Source of the DNA: Bacillus sp. FJAT-29937
GTDB taxonomy: Bacteria; Bacillota; Bacilli; Bacillales; Cytobacillaceae
Assembly: GCF_001509555.1 (NCBI RefSeq)
Contig: NZ_LMAS01000008.1
Span: forward strand, 1 to 64,000
Direction: 5' to 3'
DNA length: 64,000 nt
Below the pieces are notes generated by a model that ran no database searches, had not been told where the DNA came from, and worked only from the letters and a program-made list of their open reading frames with translations. Shown here in pieces: positions 54,158 through 61,979 of this stretch (position 1 is the first letter of the stretch; every line of letters starts with the position of its first letter). The position numbers and the translations under genes are program-made.

Positions 54158-54949
54158 TTATTGGAGTAGAAAAGCGATAGGTATGACAGGAGTTCCGTAG
54201 GCCTTTACTTCAATTCGATTTATCAATCGATGCAAGATTTCTGATGTTAATTCATCGAAGTTTAAAAATTGAAGGAATTCTTGTTTTAATTTCTCGATAT
54301 CATCCACCGTATGTTCGCCTTCCAAAGAGGATAGTAAATCATTCTTCTTTTCAACTAACTCATTAATTTCAATATTATTAGCTTCTACATTTTCACGGTA
54401 TTCCTCTTGAGTAATAATCTCTTCCGCTAACATATTGATGTATTTTCTTTTTTCTGTCAAGGTATTAATAGCATTATCTAATGTGATAATATGAATCCCT
54501 TGATTCTCGCATAGGTTTTTGATTTGATATAATAATTCCCCATTTCGAGCTAAACGGGATAATTCTTTAGCTACGATGATATCGAACTTTTTCTCCCGGG
54601 CATCCTGTATTAACTTTTGAAGATTTTTTCGCATTACAGTCGTTCCTGTTTGGGCATCTATATAAATGTTATAGATGTCCCAGCATTGCTCCTGAACGTA
54701 TCTGTAAAACAGATCTTTCTGATACTGCAGAGACGCTTTCTGTTCCTCTTTAGTTGTTGAAACTCGAATGTATATTGCACATCTCATTCTTACGTCAATT
54801 CGTTTTTGAGAATTTTGAGATGTAGCAGTGTTTACCTGTTTTACATTATTAACAATAGCGTCGAATTTATTATCAATCTTCAGTTTGTTTATCACATTGA
54901 TACAATTTTCTTTAAAATAAACTTGCTCTGCAACGCCATGTGTAGCCAT
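54158..54949 (-). pseudogene. Serine recombinase with internal deletion
   Basis: The catalytic N-terminal domain is present: CAIYIRVSTTKEEQKASLQYQ (nucleophilic Ser) and IIVAKELSRLARNGELLYQI. After NAINTLTEKRKY it jumps to the C-terminal coiled coil (NMLAEEIITQEEYRENVEAN, ILHRLINRIEVKAYGTP). The whole central recombinase domain and zinc ribbon are missing, about 200 residues. The N-terminal 55 residues are of unknown origin; MRCAIYIRVS may be the true start. Confidence 0.8.
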
Positions 54950-54973
54950 TTTTCACATCCGTATAATCATGTT

Positions 54974-55168
54974 TCACCAATGCTTCAACTCCTTCATGAT
55001 TGTTTGGATGAGATGCTCCTCTACGCCGTTGTAAAATGAGATTTCAGCATTCGCCGTTTTAATCGTGCAAATGCTAGAGGATCCAGTAGAAGAAGACGTC
55101 GATAAGGCTATTGATTTATTTTCAGGATGAAGTGTAACGGGGACAATTGTTAATTTTTCTTTTGGCAT
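54974..55168 (-). CDS. Small protein resembling IS66 TnpA C-terminus
   Basis: 64 aa; the end CTIKTANAEISFYNGVEEHL then IQTIMKELK resembles the C-terminal strand-helix of IS66-type TnpA accessory proteins. It lies 24 bases upstream of the recombinase remnant on the same strand. Probably mobile-element cargo; assignment tentative. Confidence 0.4.
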   Translation of the reverse strand: MPKEKLTIVPVTLHPENKSIALSTSSSTGSSSICTIKTANAEISFYNGVEEHLIQTIMKELKHW

Positions 55169-55253
55169 GAGAAAGCACCGCCTTAAATTAATACGTTTAT
55201 CGTACCAGGAGATGCTGTGTTTTTTTATATGCGTTGTTTGATTGGGGGCTTAC

Positions 55254-55275
55254 CGTCTTTCTTCATGAAAAGGGC
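55254..55275. repeat. Dispersed 22-bp repeat, copy 1
   Basis: CGTCTTTCTTCATGAAAAGG-GC, identical to 58077-58098. A short intergenic dispersed repeat. Confidence 0.7.
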
Positions 55276-55350
55276 GATCTAAGAATAAATTTTGTGCCAA
55301 GGTAATCTAAATGTTCCTAAACTTGTCAAATGTTTATAATATACAAACAT

Positions 55351-55369
55351 ATATTCACACTGTGAATAT
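55351..55369. promoter_or_regulatory. 19-bp palindrome upstream of hemAT-1
   Basis: ATATTCACA-C-TGTGAATAT, perfect 9-bp arms, 47 bases before the gene. Probable operator; the protein that binds it is unknown (not an FNR or Rex consensus). Confidence 0.6.
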
Positions 55370-55415
55370 GGTAATATTTACTTATTGGATGAGCATAAAG
55401 TAGGGGGATTTTTCA

Positions 55416-56708
55416 ATGGTATTCAGAAGATTCAAGCAGCCTAAAGAAGAGGTACAAGAAGTACAAGGGAAGGTTGAATTAAACATCATTAAGGGGAGCG
55501 AACTTGAGAAACAAGTTCAAATGATTGGCCTTACAAAAAAAGACTTAGGGTTTATTAACAGTTTGCAACCATTTATCATCAAAAATATTGATTATATCGT
55601 AGATCGTTTCTATAAGAATCTAGAAAACGAGCCAACTTTACTTCATATTATTAATGATAACAGCTCCATTGAAAGATTAAAAATGACGCTTAAACAACAC
55701 ATTTCTGAAATGTTTGAGGGAGTAATTGATGAGACTTATTTTGAAAAAAGGATTCGTATTGCGCATATCCATGTAAGAATTGGTCTAAAAACGAAATGGT
55801 ATATGTGTGCTTTTCAGGATTTGTTCCTTTCACTTATTAACATTATCGAAGAAAAAATAATGGATAAAGAAAATCTTCTTCTATCGATTAAGGCTGTATC
55901 TAAAATTTTGAACCTCGAACAGCAACTAGTCCTTGAGGCATATGATTCTGAAGCTGAAAGATTAAAAAGACAAGGCGAAGAACAAAAAATATTGATAAGA
56001 GAAAATGTGGCAAGCGCCTCGCAAAATTTAGCTGCGATTTCCGAAGAAACGAATGCGTCTTTCCAACAATTAGATTCACAATCCCATGAGATTGTTTCCC
56101 TCGCAAATAAAGGAGCGGAATTATCGATATTAGCAGAAGAACGCGCGCAGCAGGGAAAAGAACAGCTTAGGAAACAAAACGAGAATATGGCGAGCATTAA
56201 CCGCACTGTTAGTGATATTTCTAGAGATGTAAAAGTATTATTAGAGATTTCGAAACGCATGCAGGAAATCATTAACATTGTTACAGGAATCGCTGATCAA
56301 ACCAATTTGCTATCTCTAAATGCTGCAATTGAAGCTGCTAGAGCTGGTGAACATGGTCGTGGATTCTCTGTTGTAGCTGAAGAAGTTCGAAAGCTTTCAG
56401 ATGAAACAAAGAAATCAGTAACAAACGTAGCTACATTAATTTTAGACACCAATTCTCAAGTAGAAAAGTTAACACAATCGCTTGAAAAAATCGGAAGCGC
56501 TGTCAATGACGGCAATAACAGCATGGAAGAAACAGAAAATCATTTCGAACAGATATTAAAAACAATGAATGAAACGAAACATCAAAACAACAAGATCGAA
56601 CTCGAACTAGCTTCTTTTGTTTGCGTAGTGAATGAATTGGGGCAAGCATTTGAAGAAGTAGCATTATCAGCGGATAGTCTTACAAATGTTGCACAAGAAA
56701 TGGATTAA
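55416..56708 (+). CDS. hemAT: Globin-coupled chemoreceptor HemAT (copy 1)
   Basis: 430 aa cytoplasmic aerotaxis transducer. Globin domain at residues about 30-185 with proximal haem histidine H119 in [16 protein letters not shown]; then a methyl-accepting signalling domain with the hairpin tip [40 protein letters not shown]. No membrane segment. Its stop overlaps the start of the PAS/HD-GYP gene by one base, so the two are coupled. Confidence 0.92.
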   Translation: MVFRRFKQPKEEVQEVQGKVELNIIKGSELEKQVQMIGLTKKDLGFINSLQPFIIKNIDYIVDRFYKNLENEPTLLHIINDNSSIERLKMTLKQHISEMFEGVIDETYFEKRIRIAHIHVRIGLKTKWYMCAFQDLFLSLINIIEEKIMDKENLLLSIKAVSKILNLEQQLVLEAYDSEAERLKRQGEEQKILIRENVASASQNLAAISEETNASFQQLDSQSHEIVSLANKGAELSILAEERAQQGKEQLRKQNENMASINRTVSDISRDVKVLLEISKRMQEIINIVTGIADQTNLLSLNAAIEAARAGEHGRGFSVVAEEVRKLSDETKKSVTNVATLILDTNSQVEKLTQSLEKIGSAVNDGNNSMEETENHFEQILKTMNETKHQNNKIELELASFVCVVNELGQAFEEVALSADSLTNVAQEMD

Positions 56709-57774
56709 TGATTATGAGGAAAACATCATTAATATTAACAAAGGATTTGCCGATTGAATTAGTAAGTTATTTAATGTTAGGAGATGCAGTGATTATTACA
56801 GACAGTAATCATATGATCGTTGATGTAAATAATCACTATGAAACAACAACTGGCTATTCAAGGGATTTCATTATTGGGAAAAAGGCAGAATTTTTGAGGC
56901 TGGGCTGACACCCAAAAATACATATGCCTCATTGAAAAAGCAATTAAAAGAAGGTAACTCTTGGTCAGGTGTGTTTACTAATCGAAAGAAATCAGGAGAT
57001 ATCTGGCATTCATCGATTACCATCACTCCGATTTATTCAGATCATGATTTATTTTTTGTGGGTGTGTTTCGAGAATTGGAACAATTAGAAAAAGGTATTT
57101 ACATCTCCGAAAAGAAGAGGATTGAAACGCAAAGAGAATTATTAAAAGTCCTTGCCATCTCATGTGAAATACGTGATCCCAGTATTGAAGAACATTTACT
57201 TAAAGTGCAAGAATTAACTGAAATCTTGGTGAACGCTCACGAAGAACGAAACAATTTGAACCTTTCCACAAATTACATAAACGATATCATTCATGCCAGT
57301 ATCATGCATGATATCGGAAAAGCTGAAATCCCAGAAGGAATTTTATATAAACCAGGGCCTTTAACGCTTTATGAAAGAAAAATCATTGAAATGCACCCGT
57401 TAATGGGTGCAGATATCTTAAATAAAATTTCTAAAGAATTAAATCAAGATGTGATAAACAGTCTAGAAGTAATTAAGAACATTATTCTTTATCATCACGA
57501 AAAATGGGATGGTACAGGCTATCCCCATAAATTAAAAGGAGAGGAAATTCCTTTTGAAGCTAGGATTGTCGCCATTGTGGATGTTTTTGACGCATTAACA
57601 AGTCGAAGACCCTATAAAGATTCATGGGCAATAGAGAAGTCACTATCCTTCATTAATGAACAAAAGGGCAAACATTTTGACCCGACAATTGCGGAGACCT
57701 TCATTGATTGTTTTGATGTTGAAAAACATTCTTACAAGAAAAAATCTTTTTATTCAATTACGAATGAGGATTAA
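56708..57774 (+). pseudogene. PAS/HD-GYP c-di-GMP phosphodiesterase, frameshifted
   Basis: The first 61 codons give a PAS-domain start (VIITDSNHMIVDVNNHYETTTGYSRDFIIGKK) that stops at 56906. The rest of the PAS domain and the HD-GYP domain continue in another frame (EAGLTPKNTYASLKKQL). Adding one T to the T5 run at 56891-56895 restores a single reading frame. The HD-GYP part keeps HDIGKAEIPEGIL, HPLMGAD and HHEKWDGTGYP, so the enzyme would be active if read through. Either a real frameshift (possibly phase-variable) or a sequencing error. Confidence 0.85.
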
Positions 57775-58049
57775 TATCAACCGTTATGGCACTATTGCTT
57801 TTAAGTAATTATCTCATTCTTTTCTGTTCATTTAGTTTCTTTCCGGTGTTGATACAGATAACTAAAACGCATGACACCTATATGAAAAGAAGGGATTTAC
57901 AAACTTATTATTTATCGGTGAAGACGTATCCGGTGAATATGTGAAACCCTAAAAAATAAAATAGGTTTAATTCTCAAAAGTACAGGTGATAATGTGAGGA
58001 TAATTACTTAAACTAACGGTGGCTCTACTTCAATAACGATCCTCAACTA

Positions 58050-58090
58050 TCTGGCGCTTTTCCGAAATAAGGAAAGCGTCTTTCTTCATG
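58050..58090 (+). terminator. Terminator-like hairpin
   Basis: GGCGCTTTTCC, GAAATAA, GGAAAGCGTCTTTCT. Within the 555-base gap after the HD-GYP gene; the remainder shows only the dispersed repeat. Confidence 0.6.
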
Positions 58091-58098
58091 AAAAGGGC
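58077..58098. repeat. Dispersed 22-bp repeat, copy 2
   Basis: Identical to 55254-55275; here it overlaps the 3' arm of a terminator-like hairpin. Confidence 0.7.
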
Positions 58099-58343
58099 TA
58101 GATTCTGGAACAACACCTTAATAGAGAATTGGAAATTTTATATTAAAGTGCAGAAGAGATTCTGAAGGTTTTTACTTAAATTGTAGGTTAGTTAGTTCAA
58201 TAAAAGTAGATCAGCATACAACTCAAAAACTACGACTAAGATGTAGGATAATTCTGGCTTATAATCGAGGCATCCTCAATTTAATTTTTGATAAAGTAAA
58301 TATAAAGAAGCTTTAAATATCAAAACAATTGGGGAGACGAACA

Positions 58344-58700
58344 ATAATAAAAGGTCTTTACGAAGCACATTTACCTGTAAGTAATCTTGCGAATTTAATA
58401 GAATTTTATAAAAAGTTAGACTTAGAAATTGCATATCAAAATGATACATTAGCTTTCTTCTGTATTGTGAAAGGGCATAGTTGGTTAGGATTGTGGGAAA
58501 CAGACAAAGTAGAAACACCATATCACCCCTCTTTAAGACATATCGCGTTACACGTTGACATAGAAGATATTCAAACTGCGAAAGAATGGCTCGAACAAAA
58601 AGGGATACAAGTAAGGTCTAGTTTCGGATTTCCTCCAGAAAAACAGCCACTAGTTTTACCGAATAACCCTAATGTAATCAAAGGCCTTTTTCGCAATGTT
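58344..58700 (+). pseudogene. VOC/glyoxalase-family protein, truncated
   Basis: The frame reads IIKGLYEAHLPVSNLANLIEF and HSWLGLWETDKVET, ending near FGFPPEKQPLVLPNN. The usual metal-ligand C-terminus (DPDGN-type) is missing. The likely start is an ATA at 58344 or 58347 after GGGGAGACGAAC, so the start codon seems mutated. A dispersed repeat begins where homology stops. Confidence 0.7.
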
Positions 58701-58880
58701 TGTTGTTTTTGGAGATGCACACTGAACCGTTCCTTTCCGCCACAGGCACGTAGCGATCGTGGGGGGAAGTCGAGCCTCCTCGACGTTCCGTCTGCGGGGT
58801 CTCGACTTTTCCTCTATAACCCACAGGAGTCAAGTGCCTTTCGCTCCAATCCACTCTGCGTTTCTAATGTTATTAAAAGC
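58700..58880. repeat. GC-rich dispersed repeat element
   Basis: A GC-rich island with nested inverted repeats: AGGCAC (58744) with GTGCCT (58834), and AAGTCGAG (58767-58774) with CTCGACTT (58801-58808). Its composition is unlike the neighbours and it matches my recollection of a family of Bacillus intergenic repeats. It truncates the VOC gene. Confidence 0.65.
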
Positions 58881-59056
58881 AACAAACTTTTAGTAAATAG
58901 CTTAATATAAAAACCTGTTGGAAAATTGGAATTAATTATTTTACCGATTCAATAGGATATAATGGGCCCGTTCTCTGACATACCGATACTCTCCCTTGGA
59001 AAAGATAAGTAATATCAAGCTAATTAGTTCTGTCACTTCATAATAAAATAAACATT

Positions 59057-59106
59057 TTGCATAATTTTAACAAACACTGTACAATGATTGTACAAACGTT
59101 GTACAA
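59057..59106 (+). promoter_or_regulatory. hemAT-2 promoter with three 11-bp direct repeats
   Basis: TTGCAT (59057-59062), 17 bases, TACAAT (59080-59085). Three copies of nTGTACAA start at 59077, 59088 and 59099, exactly 11 bases apart, covering the -10 and the start region. Eleven-base direct repeats of nTnTACA are the operator form of CarH-type MerR regulators, one of which is encoded 1.7 kb away. Confidence 0.8.
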
Positions 59107-59122
59107 ATAAGGAGAATTAATT

Positions 59123-60424
59123 ATGCTAAAGTTATTTGCTGATAAAGCCAGTACGTCGAAATTTGTTTCGGAAACAAAAATAGAGATCGGAGTCCCTGTT
59201 ACAGGTTTAGATCCCCTTTTTCATTCACGGGCACAATTTATGGGTTTATCCCAGGAACATTTAGAGGCAATAAAGTCCATTCGCCCCATAATAATGAATA
59301 TGGTCGATGAAGGTGTAGCTATTATTCTTGACCATCTATTAAAATTTCCTAGTTTAGAGGCAATCGCTACTTCTAGGACAAGCAGGGAAAGATTACATAA
59401 TGTTTTTAAAACCTATCTCTCTGGTTTATTTACTGGTAATTTTGATGAGGCATTTCACACAATGAGAGAAAGAATGGGACATATTCACTTAAATGCTGGT
59501 TTGCCGATTGGCTGGTTTTTAGCAACTTTTGGTGCATTCCAGTCAATATTGATACCCAAAATTATTGAACATCTACAGGACAATCCAAAACAATTATCTA
59601 CTTCTATTCTAGCTATCAATCATTTATTTAACCTTGATGGTCAAATAATCGTAGAAGATTTTATGAATAGTAAAATTGCTCAAATTGAAGAATCACATGC
59701 ACAAAAGCTAGATCTTCGAGATGAACTCCTCTCTATTAGTCAAGAGCTTGCTGTTTCAATGGAAAACTCTGAGGCATCAATAATTGAAACTGCCCTTAAA
59801 ACGAAATTAATTAAAGAGAATACAGTTCTAACAAGCAAAAGCAGTACAAATCTTGTGAATTTAACACACCAATACGAAGAGAAAATTGAAGATATGAGTG
59901 TTTCTTTTGATAGTTTAGTTGAGAAAATAGAAATGTCGATAAGCAAAACTGAGTCATTAAAGGATATTTCCGGACAGATTTCGAATATGACTCATGAAAT
60001 TCAGAAAGTGGCTGATCAGACGAATCTCCTTGCATTAAATGCCGCAATCGAAGCAGCCAGAGCTGGACATGAAGGAAGGGGATTTACAGTTGTAGCAAAT
60101 GAGGTAAGGAATTTAGCCGAGAACTCCAAACGAATGAGCAATCATATTGTGGAATTAATATCTCAGAGTACATTAAATATAGAATCACTTGTTGATATAA
60201 TGAACGGTATGAATGCACTTTCCTTTTCCTCTCAATCAAATATTAACCAAGTTCGTACCGGTATCCTGACTGTCAAATACGAAATGAGTAATTTTCTAGA
60301 GATGTTTAACAGGAACGCAGCAGATTTAGATTTTATTGCAGATTCGATCCAAGATATTAACCAGTCAACTCATAATCTAACTAAATTGTCTAGTAAACTA
60401 TTTGACAAGGCTGAGAATCTGTAA
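59123..60424 (+). CDS. Globin-coupled chemoreceptor HemAT (copy 2)
   Basis: 433 aa, soluble. Globin sensor (residues 20-190) with likely proximal H122 in [19 protein letters not shown]; signalling domain with [38 protein letters not shown]. It diverges from copy 1 in the haem pocket (NAGLPIG versus VRIGLKT) and in the shorter signalling helices. AAGGAGAATTAATT precedes the ATG. Regulated apparently by the 11-bp repeats. Confidence 0.9.
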   Translation: MLKLFADKASTSKFVSETKIEIGVPVTGLDPLFHSRAQFMGLSQEHLEAIKSIRPIIMNMVDEGVAIILDHLLKFPSLEAIATSRTSRERLHNVFKTYLSGLFTGNFDEAFHTMRERMGHIHLNAGLPIGWFLATFGAFQSILIPKIIEHLQDNPKQLSTSILAINHLFNLDGQIIVEDFMNSKIAQIEESHAQKLDLRDELLSISQELAVSMENSEASIIETALKTKLIKENTVLTSKSSTNLVNLTHQYEEKIEDMSVSFDSLVEKIEMSISKTESLKDISGQISNMTHEIQKVADQTNLLALNAAIEAARAGHEGRGFTVVANEVRNLAENSKRMSNHIVELISQSTLNIESLVDIMNGMNALSFSSQSNINQVRTGILTVKYEMSNFLEMFNRNAADLDFIADSIQDINQSTHNLTKLSSKLFDKAENL

Positions 60425-60455
60425 TTTGAAATTTTCTAAAAAATCTTTACCTACA

Positions 60456-60487
60456 AAGAGCCGAGCTATTCCAGCCCGGCCCTCAAA
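60456..60487 (-). terminator. Terminator of the small minus ORF
   Basis: Minus strand GCCGGGCT, GGAAT, AGCTCGGCTCTTTG. Confidence 0.5.
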
Positions 60488-60490
60488 AAA

Positions 60491-60664
60491 CTAACTGCGA
60501 TGTTCAATTAGGTCAATGACTCCTAATACAATGTGCGCTTGGCCGAAACCAAAAACAGTATTCGCAATCATTTTATTAGTAACTCGTTTTTGTTTCATTG
60601 CATACCCTGTAGCTGTGACAGCCATTCCTAATGTAGTTGGAATTAATCCTTCACGTAAATTCAT
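60491..60664 (-). CDS. Small conserved membrane-like protein, 57 aa
   Basis: Begins MNLREGLIPTTLGMAVTATG and ends IVLGVIDLIEHRS; two hydrophobic helices separated by a basic loop (KQKRVTNK). GGGGGATAATACA precedes the ATG. It resembles a small Bacillus protein often mislabelled in databases; function unknown. A GGTGTA-T-TACACC palindrome lies 30 bases upstream (60694-60706). Confidence 0.7.
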   Translation of the reverse strand: MNLREGLIPTTLGMAVTATGYAMKQKRVTNKMIANTVFGFGQAHIVLGVIDLIEHRS

Positions 60665-60757
60665 TGTATTATCCCCCTACATCGAAGTTAGTCGGTGTAT
60701 TACACCAATGTTAGTTTTAGCTTGAAGCCAGTTTCTATTTATCTCTAGGTATTGACC

Positions 60758-61666
60758 CTAAAATACCTGTTTAATTTCGTTCGTAAATTTCAGATGTTTC
60801 AGCATCTTCCCGTTTAGAAATTCTTCTGTACCAGGACCACCAATAAAAAATTCGATATGAGGTTGCTTTCCAGCAAACTCGTCTAAATCATGAAGAATAT
60901 TCTCATTAATATCAAACGGAAGTTTCGTAAGAGCAGATAAAATTACTTTCTTTGGATTTAATTGTTCTATACTCGATTGAATGGCACTAGGAGCTGGTGA
61001 TGGCCCGAGAACTACTGTTTTCCAGCCTCTTAACATCCCTTCAAGCAAAATAATGTGAACTGGAATTTCATGTCTTTCTCCAGGCAGACATGCCCCCAGC
61101 ATTAATGGGGCATTTTCGGTCAAATGTATATTTCTTCTCAACTGGACAAGAAAATCCCTAACCACTAAGCTTGCTACTGCCTCCTGGTATTCCCCCCATC
61201 TTCCGTCCTTCCATCTCGCCCCAACCTCTTTCAAAAAGGGGATAACAATAGAATGAAGAAGTTTACGTAAACCGTAAGCTGAATATGCCTGCTGTAAAAT
61301 TCGATTCATATTCGATTCATGTAGATTTTCCCCTTCTTGAAGTAATGAGATTACATGATCATTTAGTTCAATAGGTTGTGTCTCTACCACATCATAATTT
61401 ACGGAAAACACCGTCGACTCTTGACTGCTTCGATTCTGACATAACAAGGCAGCCTGTTTAACTGTATGACCATTTTCTACTAATGATTTAACATATAAAA
61501 TGGTATTTACTTCTTTCGACGAGTATATACGATACCCATTATCTAACCTATTAGGATTCACAATTCCATATCGCTCTTCCCATTTACGAATAACTTGTTT
61601 AGAAAGACCTGTAATATTCGAAACCTGCTGAATGCTGTAGGTCACATCAACTGCATTCTGAATCAT
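60758..61666 (-). CDS. CarH/LitR-like MerR regulator with B12-binding-type domain
   Basis: 302 aa. MerR helix-turn-helix (SIQQVSNITGLSKQVIRKWE, RYGIVNPNRLDNGYRIYSSKEV), four-helix cap and a B12-binding-type Rossmann domain with ExH in PGERHEIPVHI. CarH uses adenosylcobalamin as a light sensor. Here the cap motif W-x9-EH is W-x9-EA and ExHxxG is ExHxxP, so cobalamin binding or light response is uncertain. Its own promoter overlaps TTGTATAA-type repeats. Confidence 0.82.
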   Translation of the reverse strand: MIQNAVDVTYSIQQVSNITGLSKQVIRKWEERYGIVNPNRLDNGYRIYSSKEVNTILYVKSLVENGHTVKQAALLCQNRSSQESTVFSVNYDVVETQPIELNDHVISLLQEGENLHESNMNRILQQAYSAYGLRKLLHSIVIPFLKEVGARWKDGRWGEYQEAVASLVVRDFLVQLRRNIHLTENAPLMLGACLPGERHEIPVHIILLEGMLRGWKTVVLGPSPAPSAIQSSIEQLNPKKVILSALTKLPFDINENILHDLDEFAGKQPHIEFFIGGPGTEEFLNGKMLKHLKFTNEIKQVF

Positions 61667-61758
61667 TTTACCATCCTCAATCTAAAAAATATCTTATTAA
61701 AAATGAATGTTTCCACAAAAATTAAGATATACATAGCCTAACTTTCAATTCTTTATTA

Positions 61759-61787
61759 ACTATATAACATGAATAAACTTTATACAA
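61759..61787 (-). promoter_or_regulatory. Promoter of the MerR-type gene
   Basis: Minus strand TTGTAT (61782-61787), 17 bases, TATAGT (61759-61764). Nearby TATACA/TGTATA motifs at 61780, 61792 and 61802 suggest autoregulation. Confidence 0.6.
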
Positions 61788-61813
61788 TAAACTGTATAAG
61801 GATATACATAGTG

Positions 61814-61873
61814 TTGACATAAATTTTGGATGAATACAGAATAATCCTTGTTTTGTATAATGTTTGTATAATA
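61814..61873 (+). promoter_or_regulatory. RND gene promoter and 11-bp direct repeats
   Basis: TTGACA (61814-61819), 17 bases, CAGAAT (61837-61842). Then TTTGTATAATG and TTTGTATAATA at 61852-61862 and 61863-61873, an exact 11-bp tandem resembling the nTGTACAA sites before hemAT-2. Confidence 0.55.
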
Positions 61874-61979
61874 AATAAAATAAAACCTTTTACAAAAACC
61901 CACTAATCTTTTATACTCGTTTTAATAATGATATTTACACTCAAATCTAAAATTTTCAAACCATAAGGGAGGATATCAG

